A stretch of DNA of 64,000 nucleotides, from assembly GCF_918697925.1 (NCBI RefSeq), contig NZ_CAKKMF010000007.1, forward strand, positions 1 to 64,000. The letters are read 5' to 3'. Shown piece by piece: positions 8,420 through 17,436 of this stretch. The notes beneath the pieces were generated by a model, which did not search any database, was not told the origin of the DNA, and worked only from the letters and a program-made list of their open reading frames with translations. The number at the start of each line of letters is the position of its first letter. Within the stretch, counting starts at the first letter, position 1. Source of the DNA: Arthrobacter sp. Bi26 (GTDB taxonomy: Bacteria; Actinomycetota; Actinomycetes; Actinomycetales; Micrococcaceae). The position numbers were made by a program, and so were the translations under genes.

Positions 8420-9253
8420 TCAGAATGGTGTCGGGATTTGCCGGACAGCCAGCGTGGGTTCACGGTAGTCGCCGGCCTTCTGACGCTTGGGGAGTTCGAC
8501 GTCGAGCCCGGCGTACGGCTCGTAGGGAACCTGGCTGAGCAGGTGGCTGATGATGTTGAGCCGGCCGCGCTTCTTGACGTCGTTGTTCGCGACGTACCAA
8601 GGTGCCCATGCGGTGTCGGTCGCCTCGAACATGGCGTCCCTGGCCCGGGAGTAGTCGTACCACCGGCTGTAGGACTTCAGATCCATGGGCGACAACTTCC
8701 ACGTCTTGCGCGGATCGTCCATACGGCTCTCAAGCCGCCGGGTCTGCTCGTCTTCGCTGACCTCGAGCCAGTACTTGATCAGGATGATTCCGGAGTCGAC
8801 CATCGCCTTCTCCACCATCGGAGTCATGTTCAGGAACCGCTCGGTCTGCTCGGGGGTGCAGAAGCCCATCACGGGCTCGACGCCGGCACGGTTGTACCAG
8901 CTGCGGTCGAAGATGACCACCTCGCCGGCCGCCGGGAAGTGCGACATGTAGCGCTGGAGGTACATCTGGGATTTCTCCCGCTCCGTCGGTGTGGGGAGCG
9001 CCACCACCCGGAAGACCCGGGGGCTCACGCGTTCGACGATGCGCTTGATCGTGCCGCCCTTGCCGGCCGTGTCGCGGCCCTCGAAGACGATGCAGACCTT
9101 GGCTCCGGTGGACTTTACCCACTCCTGCATGGCGACCAGTTCGCCTTGCAGGACAGCCATCTCCGCTTCGTACTTCTTGCGGCGCATTTTCTTGCCGGCC
9201 TGCTCGTCCTGTCCGTCGGCGCTCTTGGTCTTTTTCTTCTTCTTGCCCACCAT
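8420..9253 (-). CDS. ppk2: Polyphosphate kinase 2 (PPK2)
   Basis: This 277-residue cytoplasmic kinase uses polyphosphate to phosphorylate nucleoside diphosphates, or runs in reverse. It is a single-domain PPK2 with a lysine-rich N terminus (KKKKKTKS), Walker A GRDTAGKGGT near residues 59-68, Walker B FDRSWYNRAG (Asp116) and the lid region RLESRMDDPRKTWKLSPMD. I chose ATG 9253 because GAGGAGGTCG lies directly upstream; an in-frame start 12 codons earlier is less likely. It leads a three-gene operon with a P-type ATPase and a DUF1206 protein, which suggests coupling of polyphosphate energy to ion transport, as inference. Confidence 0.92.
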   Translation of the reverse strand: MVGKKKKKTKSADGQDEQAGKKMRRKKYEAEMAVLQGELVAMQEWVKSTGAKVCIVFEGRDTAGKGGTIKRIVERVSPRVFRVVALPTPTEREKSQMYLQRYMSHFPAAGEVVIFDRSWYNRAGVEPVMGFCTPEQTERFLNMTPMVEKAMVDSGIILIKYWLEVSEDEQTRRLESRMDDPRKTWKLSPMDLKSYSRWYDYSRARDAMFEATDTAWAPWYVANNDVKKRGRLNIISHLLSQVPYEPYAGLDVELPKRQKAGDYREPTLAVRQIPTPF

Positions 9254-9644
9254 CGACCTCCTCGCGGCGTACTTGCTGAGGTAAATCACAGCAGCGGCAC
9301 TACAAGATTCGATGCGACCGCACTTAGTCCCGGGGGATGGGGCGGAAGTGCAGACACCCTTGTCGCGGGCACCCTCGCGCAGCGTGCTACCACTCTTAGT
9401 GTTGACCGAGGTCGGGACGCGGTCTACGGCACTAAGACCCTATTGGGGTGCCCGCGGAACCGCGCGCCACAGTCGAGCCGGCCCCTGCTGCTGGGCGCAG
9501 GGGCCGGCCGTCTGGACTCGGCGTTGGCGCCGATGATGACGGGGATCCGCGTGGCCGCGAGCCTGGCCCCGAGGCCGGTGCGCGAGTGGCGGCCGCCACT
9601 GAGACAGAGCATCTTCCGGTCACCTTGGGAAAACCCTTAGGAGG
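9254..9644. other. 391-bp intergenic region without a supported gene
   Basis: No frame here has a plausible start, Shine-Dalgarno sequence and recognisable protein. The visible structure is a perfect 12-bp stem at 9477-9488/9497-9508 and short motifs CACTTAG (9318-9324), CTTAGTG and CACTAAG near 9390-9436. The ppk2 promoter should lie here, but I see no convincing -35/-10 pair. Confidence 0.5.
9477..9508. terminator. GC-rich stem-loop, probable end of the MFS-GntR operon
   Basis: GCCGGCCCCTGC (9477-9488) pairs perfectly with GCAGGGGCCGGC (9497-9508) across an 8-nt loop. No T-tract follows, so termination is plausible but not certain. It lies about 135 bp beyond the GntR stop in the direction of transcription. 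Confidence 0.45.
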
Positions 9645-10325
9645 CTACTCCTGGAGCCATTCGGCGCAGGAGTTCAGGTTCCGGGTGACGCTCTCGACGG
9701 CGGCAGCCTCGTCGCGGGCGGCAATCGCGGCCACGAGTTCGTCGTGGCCCTCGAGCGGCAGGCCGTTGAAGCCTCCCCGCCGCTGCTGGCGGAGCAGATC
9801 ATTGTGGAAAACACTGCCGAAGCTGACATACAGCTCATGCAGCAGCGGGTTGGCGGACGCCTGCGCCACGCGCACATGGAAGTCCCAGTCGGCGCGGGCC
9901 CACGAGGGATAGTCCGCGGCCAGCCAGGCGACACGGCGGGCGGTGAGCAGGCCGCGCAGGGCGGTGACGTCCTCGGCCGTCGCGTGACGGGCGGCAAGCC
10001 GGGCCGCCTGGGTGTCCAGCCCGACCCGGACCTCGAGGATGTGCTCCTGGGAGTGGTCTTCGTACATCCGCTGTGTGGCGCCTGCGATCTCGCTCGTGGC
10101 GCGGACGTACGTGCCGTCCCCGCGGCGGACCTCGAGCATTCCGCTGTGGGCGAGCGCCTTGATGGCCTCGCGCAGGGTTCCGCGGGAGACCCCGAACGCG
10201 GCCATCAACTCAGGTTCGGCCGGAATGCGCTGCTGCAGCGGCCACTCGCCCGAGTGGATCAGGGCCCGCAGCTTGGCAGTGATTTCCTCCGCCAGCGGCG
10301 TCCGGTGCGAGGCAGTGAGTGTCAT
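9645..10325 (-). CDS. FadR/GntR-family transcriptional regulator
   Basis: This 226-residue regulator has an N-terminal winged helix (LAEEITAKLRALIHSGEW, then ELMAAFGVSRGTLREAIKALAHSGMLEVRRGDGTYV) and a C-terminal helical FCD ligand-binding domain with the metal-binding pattern DWDFHVRVAQASANPLLHELY. Its ATG overlaps the stop of the MFS transporter by 4 bp (ATGA), so the pair is translationally coupled and the regulator probably controls the transporter operon. The ligand is not evident. Confidence 0.9.
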   Translation of the reverse strand: MTLTASHRTPLAEEITAKLRALIHSGEWPLQQRIPAEPELMAAFGVSRGTLREAIKALAHSGMLEVRRGDGTYVRATSEIAGATQRMYEDHSQEHILEVRVGLDTQAARLAARHATAEDVTALRGLLTARRVAWLAADYPSWARADWDFHVRVAQASANPLLHELYVSFGSVFHNDLLRQQRRGGFNGLPLEGHDELVAAIAARDEAAAVESVTRNLNSCAEWLQE

Positions 10326-11635
10326 CGCAATGTTCCTTCCGGGGAGTGCGCAGTTCCTTCTGGAGTGTGCCAAGCGGCGGCCCGCAGTTCCTTGGCCCGC
10401 TGTTCTTTGGCCCGCAGTTCCTTCGGCCCCGCCGACAGGAGATGGCCTACCGCGATCTGGCCGAGGGCCACTGCCAGCAGGAGGGCCAAGGGCAGCGTCC
10501 AGGAGTTGGTGGCGCTGTGCAGCAGGCCCATGCCGAACGGCCCGAGGGTCGCCAGCAGATACCCGGCGGACTGGGCCACGGTGGACAGCGCGGTGGTCTC
10601 GGCCGTAGTGCGGCCGCTGCGGCTGATCATCACCATGACCAGCGGGAAGATGCCGAGGCCGAAGCCCAGCAGCACCGCGGTCAGTGGAGCCAATGCAGCC
10701 GGCAGGACCAGCATGGCCAGGACGCCGAGGGCCATGGTCACAGTGGCCAGGTAGAACGCTGTCCGAAGCATCCGGGGGCGTGAGCCGATGGCGACCAGCA
10801 CCATGCCGGCGGGGACGGAGACGAGCTGCATGAGTCCGAACATGAGCCCGCTGTCGGAGGCCGTGAGGCCCATCGTGGCCAGCATGTAGGGGAACCAGCT
10901 GAGCACGGCATAGGCCAGCAGCGCCTGCACCGTAAAGCCGAGGGTGATCAGCGCGCCGGTGCGGGTACGCAGCAGGGGCCAGGGGGAAACCCGGGCGGCC
11001 TTGCCGGCGGATGCGTTGCGGTGGGCGTGCACCGCGATCGGAATGAAGCCGAGGCAGGCGCCCAGGGCCAGGAAGCCGATGGAGCCGACGCCGGCCGAGG
11101 GTGAGCCAAGGGCCTGGGCCACGGGAACGATCAGCACGGCGGTGACGGTGGCGCCTGTGGTCATGGTCAAGGTGTAGACGGCGGTCATGAGGGATGTGCG
11201 GTCCGCGAAGTGCACCCTGATGAAGGAGGGCATGGCCACGTTGCAGATGGCCAGCCCGGACATCCCCGCCACGGTGCCGGCCAGCAGCATCCCGGTGGAC
11301 GGAACTCCGCGCAGCAGCAGCCCCGCCGCCAGCATCACGAGCGAAAGCAGGATGGCTTTTTCCAGTCCCAGCTGCCGGGTAAGCCAGGACGTGGCAGCTC
11401 CGGCCACCGCGAAACACAGCGTGGGGATCGAGGGGATCAGGGCTGCGATCAGCGGGCCGTAGCCCAGGACGGCCTGCAGGTCGTGGAAGAGCGCGGCGGC
11501 GCCGGTGATCCCGGCGCGCAGGTTGAGCCCAATGAGCACGAGCGCCACGACGCCGGCCACGATCACGCCGCGCGGGCGGACCGCGCCGGGTGGAGCTGTC
11601 TGGGAAAGTGCGGAAACCGCCGTGCTGCTAGCCAT
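10322..11635 (-). CDS. MFS transporter, CynX/NimT-like
   Basis: This is a 437-residue major facilitator with about twelve membrane segments. The opening LIGLNLRAGITGAAALFHDLQAVLGY and the general shape match the CynX/NimT (cyanate, nitroimidazole) branch, for which real substrates are mostly unknown. The ATG at 11635 lies 6 nt after TAACCT, so the message may be leaderless; TTTAGG could also serve as a weak ribosome site. CTAAAGG (11638-11644) and CCTTTAG (11671-11677) form an inverted repeat at the promoter that the coupled GntR regulator might bind. Confidence 0.85.
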   Translation of the reverse strand: MASSTAVSALSQTAPPGAVRPRGVIVAGVVALVLIGLNLRAGITGAAALFHDLQAVLGYGPLIAALIPSIPTLCFAVAGAATSWLTRQLGLEKAILLSLVMLAAGLLLRGVPSTGMLLAGTVAGMSGLAICNVAMPSFIRVHFADRTSLMTAVYTLTMTTGATVTAVLIVPVAQALGSPSAGVGSIGFLALGACLGFIPIAVHAHRNASAGKAARVSPWPLLRTRTGALITLGFTVQALLAYAVLSWFPYMLATMGLTASDSGLMFGLMQLVSVPAGMVLVAIGSRPRMLRTAFYLATVTMALGVLAMLVLPAALAPLTAVLLGFGLGIFPLVMVMISRSGRTTAETTALSTVAQSAGYLLATLGPFGMGLLHSATNSWTLPLALLLAVALGQIAVGHLLSAGPKELRAKEQRAKELRAAAWHTPEGTAHSPEGTLR

Positions 11636-11752
11636 ACCTAAAGGTTAGACGTTTGATGTTTGAGGTTCAGCCTTTAGTGGCGAATATCTCGGAAAGTGAC
11701 AACCCCAGCGCGATGTGACCCCGCCTTGCCCGGGGTGTGGCGCGGACGGTGG

Positions 11753-13195
11753 TCAGCGCGGGTGCCGGGCGCTGAGCCGCTGCACCGAGAGTGCGAGCCA
11801 GAGCTGCACCCGGTCCGCTGTCTGCGCGGGGTCGTAGCCGGTGAGTTCGGTGATCTGCGCCAGCCGGTAGCGGACCGTATTGCGGTGCAGGGTGAGTTCC
11901 TCGGCGACGGCCGCCACCGAGCCGTTGTTGCCGAGGTAGCTTTCCAGTGTGGCCAGGAGTTCGGCGCCGTGCGCCGCGTCGAAGGCCCGCAGCGGGTTCA
12001 ATGATTCGTTGGCCATGTCCGCCAGCGGAACGTCCTCGCTGGCCAGCAGCAGCGAGGTCAGGCTCAGCCGCTCGGGCTCGTTGACCGGCAGGCCGTGGCT
12101 GGCCGCGTCGCGTGCCTCGAAATAGCTCCAGCGCAGGCCGTTGGGCTTGGTGTAGGCCCCGCCAATGCCGATCGTGGCGTGGATCCCGGCCTCGGCCAGA
12201 TGGTCGCTGAGGCTGCGGGCGAGGGTGCTGGCGCCGCTGCCGTCGTCGGGCATCACCACCACGAGGTCCTTCCCGACGACGGCGCTGACCGCCGCCTCGA
12301 GCGGCTGGGGCAGGGAAGAACTCCCCAGCTGTTTTTGGTGGGCGGCCGATTCGGCGAGCAGGACCACGTTCTTGCGGGTGCTGTTGATGCCGACCCCGGC
12401 CAGGCGCCGGGTGGCTTCGCTGGCCTCCAGCGTCCCGTGGATGACGTCGTCCAGGACCTGGCCGGCCAGCGCCCGCTGGGCCTGCCGCTGCTTGACCATG
12501 TTGTTGAGCTCAACGCTGATCAGGTTTTGGGCGTAGCCCACGATGCCCGAGTCCTCGAACGGCTGCTTCACCCACAGGGTGCAGGCGTCGCGGCGGCCTG
12601 TGGGGATGGGGTAGGACGCCCAGCCCTCGGCCTTGGGCGCCGGATGGCCGGGCACGCTGTTGTACAGCTGGGCGGTGAACTGGGTCAGGACGATCTCGGT
12701 GCGCAGCATCGAGCCCAGGTGTTTCAGGAGTTCGGCGAGGCCGCCGCCGGTCAGCAGGGCGCGGGCCAGGATCTGGTGCCCGGCGATGAGCCGCTCGAGC
12801 TTGACCAGGTGGTCCGCGGACTGGGCGTCGGCCACGAGCTTTCCGATCGCGATGAAAGGCGTTTCGTAGGGCACCTCCACCACCGGCAGCCCCCACCGGT
12901 TGGCCTCGGCGATCAGGGCAGGCGGCACGGCGTCGTGCGTCAGGCCTACCCCGAACCCGATGCCCACCGCTCCTGCCCGCTGGACCTGACGCACGAACCG
13001 GCGCTGCTCCGCGGCGCTCTTGAGCCGCATCCCCGTCGTCAGGATCAGTTCGCCGCCGTTGAGGAAGCGCTGCGGGTCCTCCTGTTCGGTGACGGCCACC
13101 CAGTGAATGTCCTGGTGCCAGGTGGTTTCGGCGAGGCCGGCCTTGGTGAGATTCAGGGACGGAACTCCCAGCAGGGCGGCGAGTGAAATGGCCAT
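11753..13195 (-). CDS. PucR-family transcriptional regulator
   Basis: This 480-residue regulator has an N-terminal PucR domain (SLAALLGVPSLNLTKAG, LILTTGMRLKS), a central GGDEF-like/CdaR region and a C-terminal helix-turn-helix (YLGNNGSVAAVAEELTLHRNTVRYRLAQI). TATCCT lies 6 nt before its ATG, so it is probably leaderless. It is transcribed away from the aminobutyraldehyde dehydrogenase and GABA transaminase genes with 146 bp between starts, so it is the likely regulator of GABA or putrescine catabolism. The effector is not known. Confidence 0.9.
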   Translation of the reverse strand: MAISLAALLGVPSLNLTKAGLAETTWHQDIHWVAVTEQEDPQRFLNGGELILTTGMRLKSAAEQRRFVRQVQRAGAVGIGFGVGLTHDAVPPALIAEANRWGLPVVEVPYETPFIAIGKLVADAQSADHLVKLERLIAGHQILARALLTGGGLAELLKHLGSMLRTEIVLTQFTAQLYNSVPGHPAPKAEGWASYPIPTGRRDACTLWVKQPFEDSGIVGYAQNLISVELNNMVKQRQAQRALAGQVLDDVIHGTLEASEATRRLAGVGINSTRKNVVLLAESAAHQKQLGSSSLPQPLEAAVSAVVGKDLVVVMPDDGSGASTLARSLSDHLAEAGIHATIGIGGAYTKPNGLRWSYFEARDAASHGLPVNEPERLSLTSLLLASEDVPLADMANESLNPLRAFDAAHGAELLATLESYLGNNGSVAAVAEELTLHRNTVRYRLAQITELTGYDPAQTADRVQLWLALSVQRLSARHPR

Positions 13196-13341
13196 GGATT
13201 CAGGATAGCCGGGTGCTGGTCAAGCGCACTAAAGTGTGCCGAGCATGGTGTGCAGGTGCCTATTCCCTGGCTTGCCCCGCTGGCATAGGCTCGTGACCAG
13301 TCACACATCCGTCATTGGCAGTAAGAAAGAGGTTGTACACC

Positions 13342-14772
13342 GTGGTTCAAACCTTGCAGAACTTCATTAACGGCGAGTTCGTCACCCCCGCCGGCACAGG
13401 GTTGCTGCCCATCGTGAACCCCACCAACGGCGACGTGGTGGCGCAGGCGCCGATCTCGGTGCAGGCCGACGTCGACGCCGCCATGACAGCAGCCAACAAC
13501 GCCTTCAAGAGCTGGAAGCACGCCACGCCCGGGCAGCGGCAGCTCATGTTGCTCAAGCTCGCGGATGCCGTCGAGGCCAACAGCGACGAGCTCGTGGAGG
13601 CCCAGCACCGCAACACCGGCCAGGTCCGCTCCCTGATCGCCTCCGAGGAAGTGGCCGCGGGCGCCGACCAGCTGCGCTTCTTCGCCGGCGCGGCCCGCAT
13701 CATGGAAGGCAAGTCCGCCGGCGAGTACTTCGAAGGCCACACCTCCTACGTGCGGCGGGAACCGATCGGCGTCGTGGCCCAGGTGGCCCCGTGGAACTAC
13801 CCCTTCCTCATGGCCATCTGGAAGATCGGGCCCGCCCTGGCCGCCGGCAACACCGTGGTCCTCAAGCCCTCGGACACCACCCCGGAATCCACCCTGGTGC
13901 TGGCCCGGCTCGCCGGTGAAATCTTCCCGGCCGGCGTCCTGAACGTTGTCCTGGGTACCGGCGAGACCGGCGCCATGATGGTGGAGCACAAGGTCCCGGG
14001 CCTGGTCTCCATCACCGGGTCCGTCCGCGCCGGCATCGCCGTCGCCTCGGGCGCCGCCAGGGGACTCAAGCGCGCCCACCTGGAACTCGGCGGCAAAGCC
14101 CCGGCCATTGTGTTCGCCGACGCCGACATCAAGAAGAGCGCCGCGGCGATCGCCGAGTTCGCCTTCTTCAACGCCGGCCAGGACTGCACGGCGATCACCC
14201 GGGTCCTGGTCCAGGATTCGGTGCACGACGACGTCGTCGCCGCCATGGTGGAGCACACCAAGACCCTGCACACGGGTTCGCAGAACGACGAGGACAACTA
14301 CTTCGGCCCGCTGAACAACGTCAACCACTTCAACGCGGTCACGTCCGTTGTCGAGCACCTGCCGGCGAACTGCAAGATCGAGACGGGCGGCCACCGCGCG
14401 GGCGAGAAGGGCTTCTTCTTCGAACCCACGATTGTCACCGGCGCCAAGCAGAGCGATGACATTGTCCAGAAGGAAACGTTCGGCCCGGTCATCACGGTGC
14501 AGAAGTTCAGCACCGAGGACGAGGCAGTGGAGCTGGCCAACGACGTCGACTACGCCCTGGCCTCCAGCGTCTGGACGACCAACCACGGCACCGCGATGCG
14601 CCTGAGCCGGGACCTCGACTTCGGCGCCGTCTGGATCAACACGCACATTCTCCTGACCGCCGAAATGCCGCACGGAGGCTTCAAGCAGTCCGGCTACGGC
14701 AAGGACCTGTCCATGTACGGCGTCGAGGACTACACCCGTATCAAGCACGTGATGAGTGCGCTCGACGCCTAA
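13342..14772 (+). CDS. patD: Gamma-aminobutyraldehyde dehydrogenase
   Basis: This 476-residue NAD(P)-dependent aldehyde dehydrogenase probably oxidises 4-aminobutanal to GABA in putrescine breakdown. It shows the family motifs PWNYPFLMAIWKIGPALAAGN, LELGGKAPAIVFADAD and the nucleophile in AGQDCTAITR (Cys282). GTG 13342 is chosen because AAAGAGG lies upstream. A start nine codons earlier is possible. It is followed by gabT and faces a PucR regulator, which supports the putrescine/GABA assignment over succinic semialdehyde or betaine aldehyde. Confidence 0.85.
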   Translation: MVQTLQNFINGEFVTPAGTGLLPIVNPTNGDVVAQAPISVQADVDAAMTAANNAFKSWKHATPGQRQLMLLKLADAVEANSDELVEAQHRNTGQVRSLIASEEVAAGADQLRFFAGAARIMEGKSAGEYFEGHTSYVRREPIGVVAQVAPWNYPFLMAIWKIGPALAAGNTVVLKPSDTTPESTLVLARLAGEIFPAGVLNVVLGTGETGAMMVEHKVPGLVSITGSVRAGIAVASGAARGLKRAHLELGGKAPAIVFADADIKKSAAAIAEFAFFNAGQDCTAITRVLVQDSVHDDVVAAMVEHTKTLHTGSQNDEDNYFGPLNNVNHFNAVTSVVEHLPANCKIETGGHRAGEKGFFFEPTIVTGAKQSDDIVQKETFGPVITVQKFSTEDEAVELANDVDYALASSVWTTNHGTAMRLSRDLDFGAVWINTHILLTAEMPHGGFKQSGYGKDLSMYGVEDYTRIKHVMSALDA

Positions 14773-14776
14773 CGCA

Positions 14777-14829
14777 GATGCATAACGCCGACGCATGACG
14801 CGGCTGCCTAACTGAACCTGACGCATAAC
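14777..14829 (+). repeat. Three short direct repeats between patD and gabT
   Basis: GATGCATAAC (14777), GACGCATGAC (14790) and GACGCATAAC (14820) are near-identical decamers inside the 94-bp gap between patD and gabT. They could be remnants of slippage or regulator sites; nothing else supports a function. Confidence 0.4.
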
Positions 14830-14866
14830 TGGCGCGCCTCAACCGCACGCTTAGAAAGGCTTTCCC

Positions 14867-16222
14867 ATGACCACCACCGCACATGACATCACCTACCGGC
14901 TCGAGCAGAAGCGCCGCGTCCAGGCCGACTTCCCGGGCCCCAAGTCCGTTGCCCTGACCGAGCGCCGCAAGGCGGTCGTCGCCGCCGGCGTCGCGTCCAG
15001 CGTCCCGGTCTTCGTGGCCGACGCCGACGGCGGCATCATCCACGACGTCGACGGCAACTCCTTCATCGACCTCGGCTCCGGCATCGCGGTGACAAGCGTC
15101 GGCGCCTCGGACCCCGCCGTCGTCGGGGCCGTGAAGGAAGCCGTGGAGCACTTCACCCACACCTGCTTCATGGTCACCCCGTACGAGGGCTATGTTGCCG
15201 TGGCCGAGCAGCTGAACCGCCTGACCCCGGGCGACCACGAAAAGCGCACAGTGCTGTTCAACTCCGGCGCCGAGGCTGTCGAAAACGCCGTCAAGGTGGC
15301 CCGCCTGGCCACCGGCCGGGACGCCGTCGTCGCGTTCGACCACGCCTACCACGGCCGCACCAACCTGACCATGGCGCTGACGGCCAAGGCCATGCCGTAC
15401 AAGACCAACTTCGGCCCGTTCGCGCCCGAGGTCTACCGCATGCCGATGAGCTACCCGTTCCGCGAGGAAAACCCGGAGATCACCGGTGCCGAGGCCGCCA
15501 AGCGCGCCATCACCATGATCGAGAAGCAGATTGGCGGCGAGCAGGTGGCCGCGATCATCATCGAACCCATCCAGGGCGAGGGCGGCTTCATTGTCCCCGC
15601 CGACGGGTTCCTGCCCGCGCTGGCGGACTGGGCCAAGGACAAGGGCATCGTCTTCATCGCCGATGAGGTCCAGTCCGGCTTCTGCCGCACCGGCGAATGG
15701 TTCGCCGTGAACCACGAAGGTGTTGTCCCGGACATCATCACCATGGCCAAGGGCATCGCCGGTGGCATGCCGCTCTCCGCCATCACCGGCCGTGCCGACC
15801 TCCTCGACGCCGTCCACCCGGGCGGCCTCGGCGGTACCTACGGCGGCAACCCGGTGGCGTGCGCCGCCGCGCTGGCCTCGATCGGTTCGATGGAGCAGTA
15901 CGACCTCAACGGCCGCGCCAAGCACATCGAAGAGATCGCCCTCGGCAAGCTGCGCGAACTGGCAACGCAGCAGCCCGTGATCGGTGACGTCCGCGGCCGC
16001 GGCGCCATGCTGGCCGTTGAACTCGTCCAGGCCGGTTCCAAGGAGCCGAACCCGGAGCTGACCAAGGCCGTCGCCGCAGCCTGCCTCAAGGAGGGTGTCA
16101 TCATCCTCACCTGCGGCACCTACGGCAACGTCATCCGGCTGCTGCCGCCGCTGGTGATCAGCGACGAACTGCTGCTGGACGGCCTCGAGGTCCTGGCCGC
16201 GGCCATCAAGGCCAACGCCTAG
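14867..16222 (+). CDS. gabT: 4-aminobutyrate--2-oxoglutarate transaminase
   Basis: This 451-residue class III PLP aminotransferase converts GABA to succinic semialdehyde. It has the cofactor-binding FNSGAEAVENAVKVAR, FDHAYHGRTNLTMALTAK, the aspartate in FIADEVQSGFCRTGEWF and the Schiff-base lysine in TMAKGIAGGMPLSAITGR (Lys295). GAAAGG precedes the ATG. It lies 94 bp after patD with no terminator between, and a very strong terminator follows at 16320. The stop codon is the first of three in-frame TAG codons in a 12-bp tandem repeat. Confidence 0.95.
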   Translation: MTTTAHDITYRLEQKRRVQADFPGPKSVALTERRKAVVAAGVASSVPVFVADADGGIIHDVDGNSFIDLGSGIAVTSVGASDPAVVGAVKEAVEHFTHTCFMVTPYEGYVAVAEQLNRLTPGDHEKRTVLFNSGAEAVENAVKVARLATGRDAVVAFDHAYHGRTNLTMALTAKAMPYKTNFGPFAPEVYRMPMSYPFREENPEITGAEAAKRAITMIEKQIGGEQVAAIIIEPIQGEGGFIVPADGFLPALADWAKDKGIVFIADEVQSGFCRTGEWFAVNHEGVVPDIITMAKGIAGGMPLSAITGRADLLDAVHPGGLGGTYGGNPVACAAALASIGSMEQYDLNGRAKHIEEIALGKLRELATQQPVIGDVRGRGAMLAVELVQAGSKEPNPELTKAVAAACLKEGVIILTCGTYGNVIRLLPPLVISDELLLDGLEVLAAAIKANA

Positions 16223-16254
16223 CCCACCGACTAGCACACCGACTAGCCCACGGC
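16219..16254 (+). repeat. 12-bp tandem repeat carrying the gabT stop
   Basis: CTAGCCCACCGA, CTAGCACACCGA and CTAGCCCACGGC follow each other with a 12-bp period. Because 12 is a multiple of three, TAG recurs in frame three times at the end of gabT. Confidence 0.8.
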
Positions 16255-16319
16255 CCAATAGGCTGCCGGGACGGCAATCCCTTCCCGGAAACCGGCCTTG
16301 CCCGAACAGCGGGGGACAC

Positions 16320-16363
16320 AACGGAGGAGCCGCGGACACATCGTCCGCGGCTCCTCCGTTTTC
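16320..16363 (+). terminator. Intrinsic terminator of the patD-gabT operon
   Basis: An 18-bp perfect stem (16320-16337 with 16343-16360) has a 5-nt loop and is followed by TTTTC. It is one of the clearest rho-independent terminators in the window. Confidence 0.92.
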
Positions 16364-16430
16364 TGTTGTGCCTGTTGTTCCTGTTGTTTCCGTCCGTCCC
16401 GCCGGCTACGTGGTTGCCGTCCCATTTTTT

Positions 16431-16454
16431 GGCTTTCTGGCTTTCTGGCTTTCT
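16431..16454. repeat. 8-bp tandem repeat (GGCTTTCT x3)
   Basis: Three head-to-tail GGCTTTCT copies lie within a low-complexity stretch (16361-16460), just downstream of the lipoprotein stop on the other strand. CCTGTTGTT is also repeated nearby. It looks like slippage-prone intergenic DNA. Confidence 0.7.
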
Positions 16455-16467
16455 GCTTCTGCCGGCC

Positions 16468-17244
16468 CTACTTCCAGGCGGTCGCGTCCAGCTGGATTGC
16501 CACCACGTAGAGGTGCTGGCCCTGCTCGATCTTCTCCACCTCAGTGACGCGCACCTTGGTCTCCGGGATGGTGCTCATCGGACGGCCGACGCCGATCCCG
16601 TAGCTCAGCACGCCCTCGAAGTCCCCGGCCGGCGCGTAGCTGGTGAGCGCCTGGTACCCGATTGCCGGTGCGGGCGCGCTGGTCACGGTGCTGGCCGTGC
16701 CGTCCGCGGTGTGCGACTGGGCGCCGCGGAACGTCACTTCGAGGATGGTTCCCGTGCCGGGCATCGGGATGGGCAGCCCGCTGCCGTCATCGACGAGGTC
16801 GGGGACCACTTCGACGTCGTAGCTGGGGAAGCCGCCGGAGAACCGGAAGCTCAGCTGGTCATACGGCGGGACGTCGGAGGGGTGCTGGCCTGCGCCGATC
16901 GCGTACAGCGTTGGCAGCGGTGCCGCCGGCGGAGGTGCGATGGGCACCGGGTTCTCGTGGTCCGTGTGGAACGGGGTGGTCGGTCCCGGCACCGACCAGT
17001 CGTGGGTAACCGTGGAGGAGATCACTTTGTCGCCGGATTGCGGCGGTAACGTCTCGTCGGCGTCGCCGGTTGCTGACGGCGACGGGCTCGCCGTCGCGGT
17101 GGCGGACGGGGACTGCGACGGCGGCTGGCTGCTGGGGGAGGGCTGCGGCGCCGGTGGCGTGCAGGCGGTCAGGACCAGCAGGAGCGTCAAAGTTCCCAGT
17201 ACCGCGGTCTGCGTCCCGGTCCTGCGGTTGCGAATGGCGTTCAT
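16468..17244 (-). CDS. AMIN-like domain lipoprotein
   Basis: This 258-residue exported lipoprotein begins with a signal peptide (TAVLGTLTLLLVLTAC) and a lipobox LTAC, so Cys31 should be lipidated. A Pro/Ser/Thr-rich linker follows, then an AMIN-like beta domain (YDQLSFRFSGGFPSYDVEVV, ILEVTFRGAQSH, FEGVLSYGIGV). Such domains are thought to bind cell-wall components. AGGGGAG precedes the ATG; in-frame codons upstream would bury the signal peptide. It is divergent from the universal stress protein gene. Confidence 0.85.
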   Translation of the reverse strand: MNAIRNRRTGTQTAVLGTLTLLLVLTACTPPAPQPSPSSQPPSQSPSATATASPSPSATGDADETLPPQSGDKVISSTVTHDWSVPGPTTPFHTDHENPVPIAPPPAAPLPTLYAIGAGQHPSDVPPYDQLSFRFSGGFPSYDVEVVPDLVDDGSGLPIPMPGTGTILEVTFRGAQSHTADGTASTVTSAPAPAIGYQALTSYAPAGDFEGVLSYGIGVGRPMSTIPETKVRVTEVEKIEQGQHLYVVAIQLDATAWK

Positions 17245-17436
17245 GATGCGCTCCCCTCGACCATCCAAGCGTAGGGCCTGAAGATTGTGCTGCTCAGGGC
17301 CATAAGTCACCCCCTTTTGGAGGGTCCGCTGGACTAGAGTCGTTCCTATCCACTGCAGGAGCGCAGACCGGCCGACGTCGCCCGGAACCCCCGGGGCGCA
17401 GCTGGCGTCTGCCACAGACCCATAAGGGGTTCATAC

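Noticed and set aside
9424..9612. Short minus-strand frame in the 9.3-9.6 kb gap
   Set aside because: It has no start signals and no family resemblance, and spans a GC-rich hairpin. It may be a chance frame.
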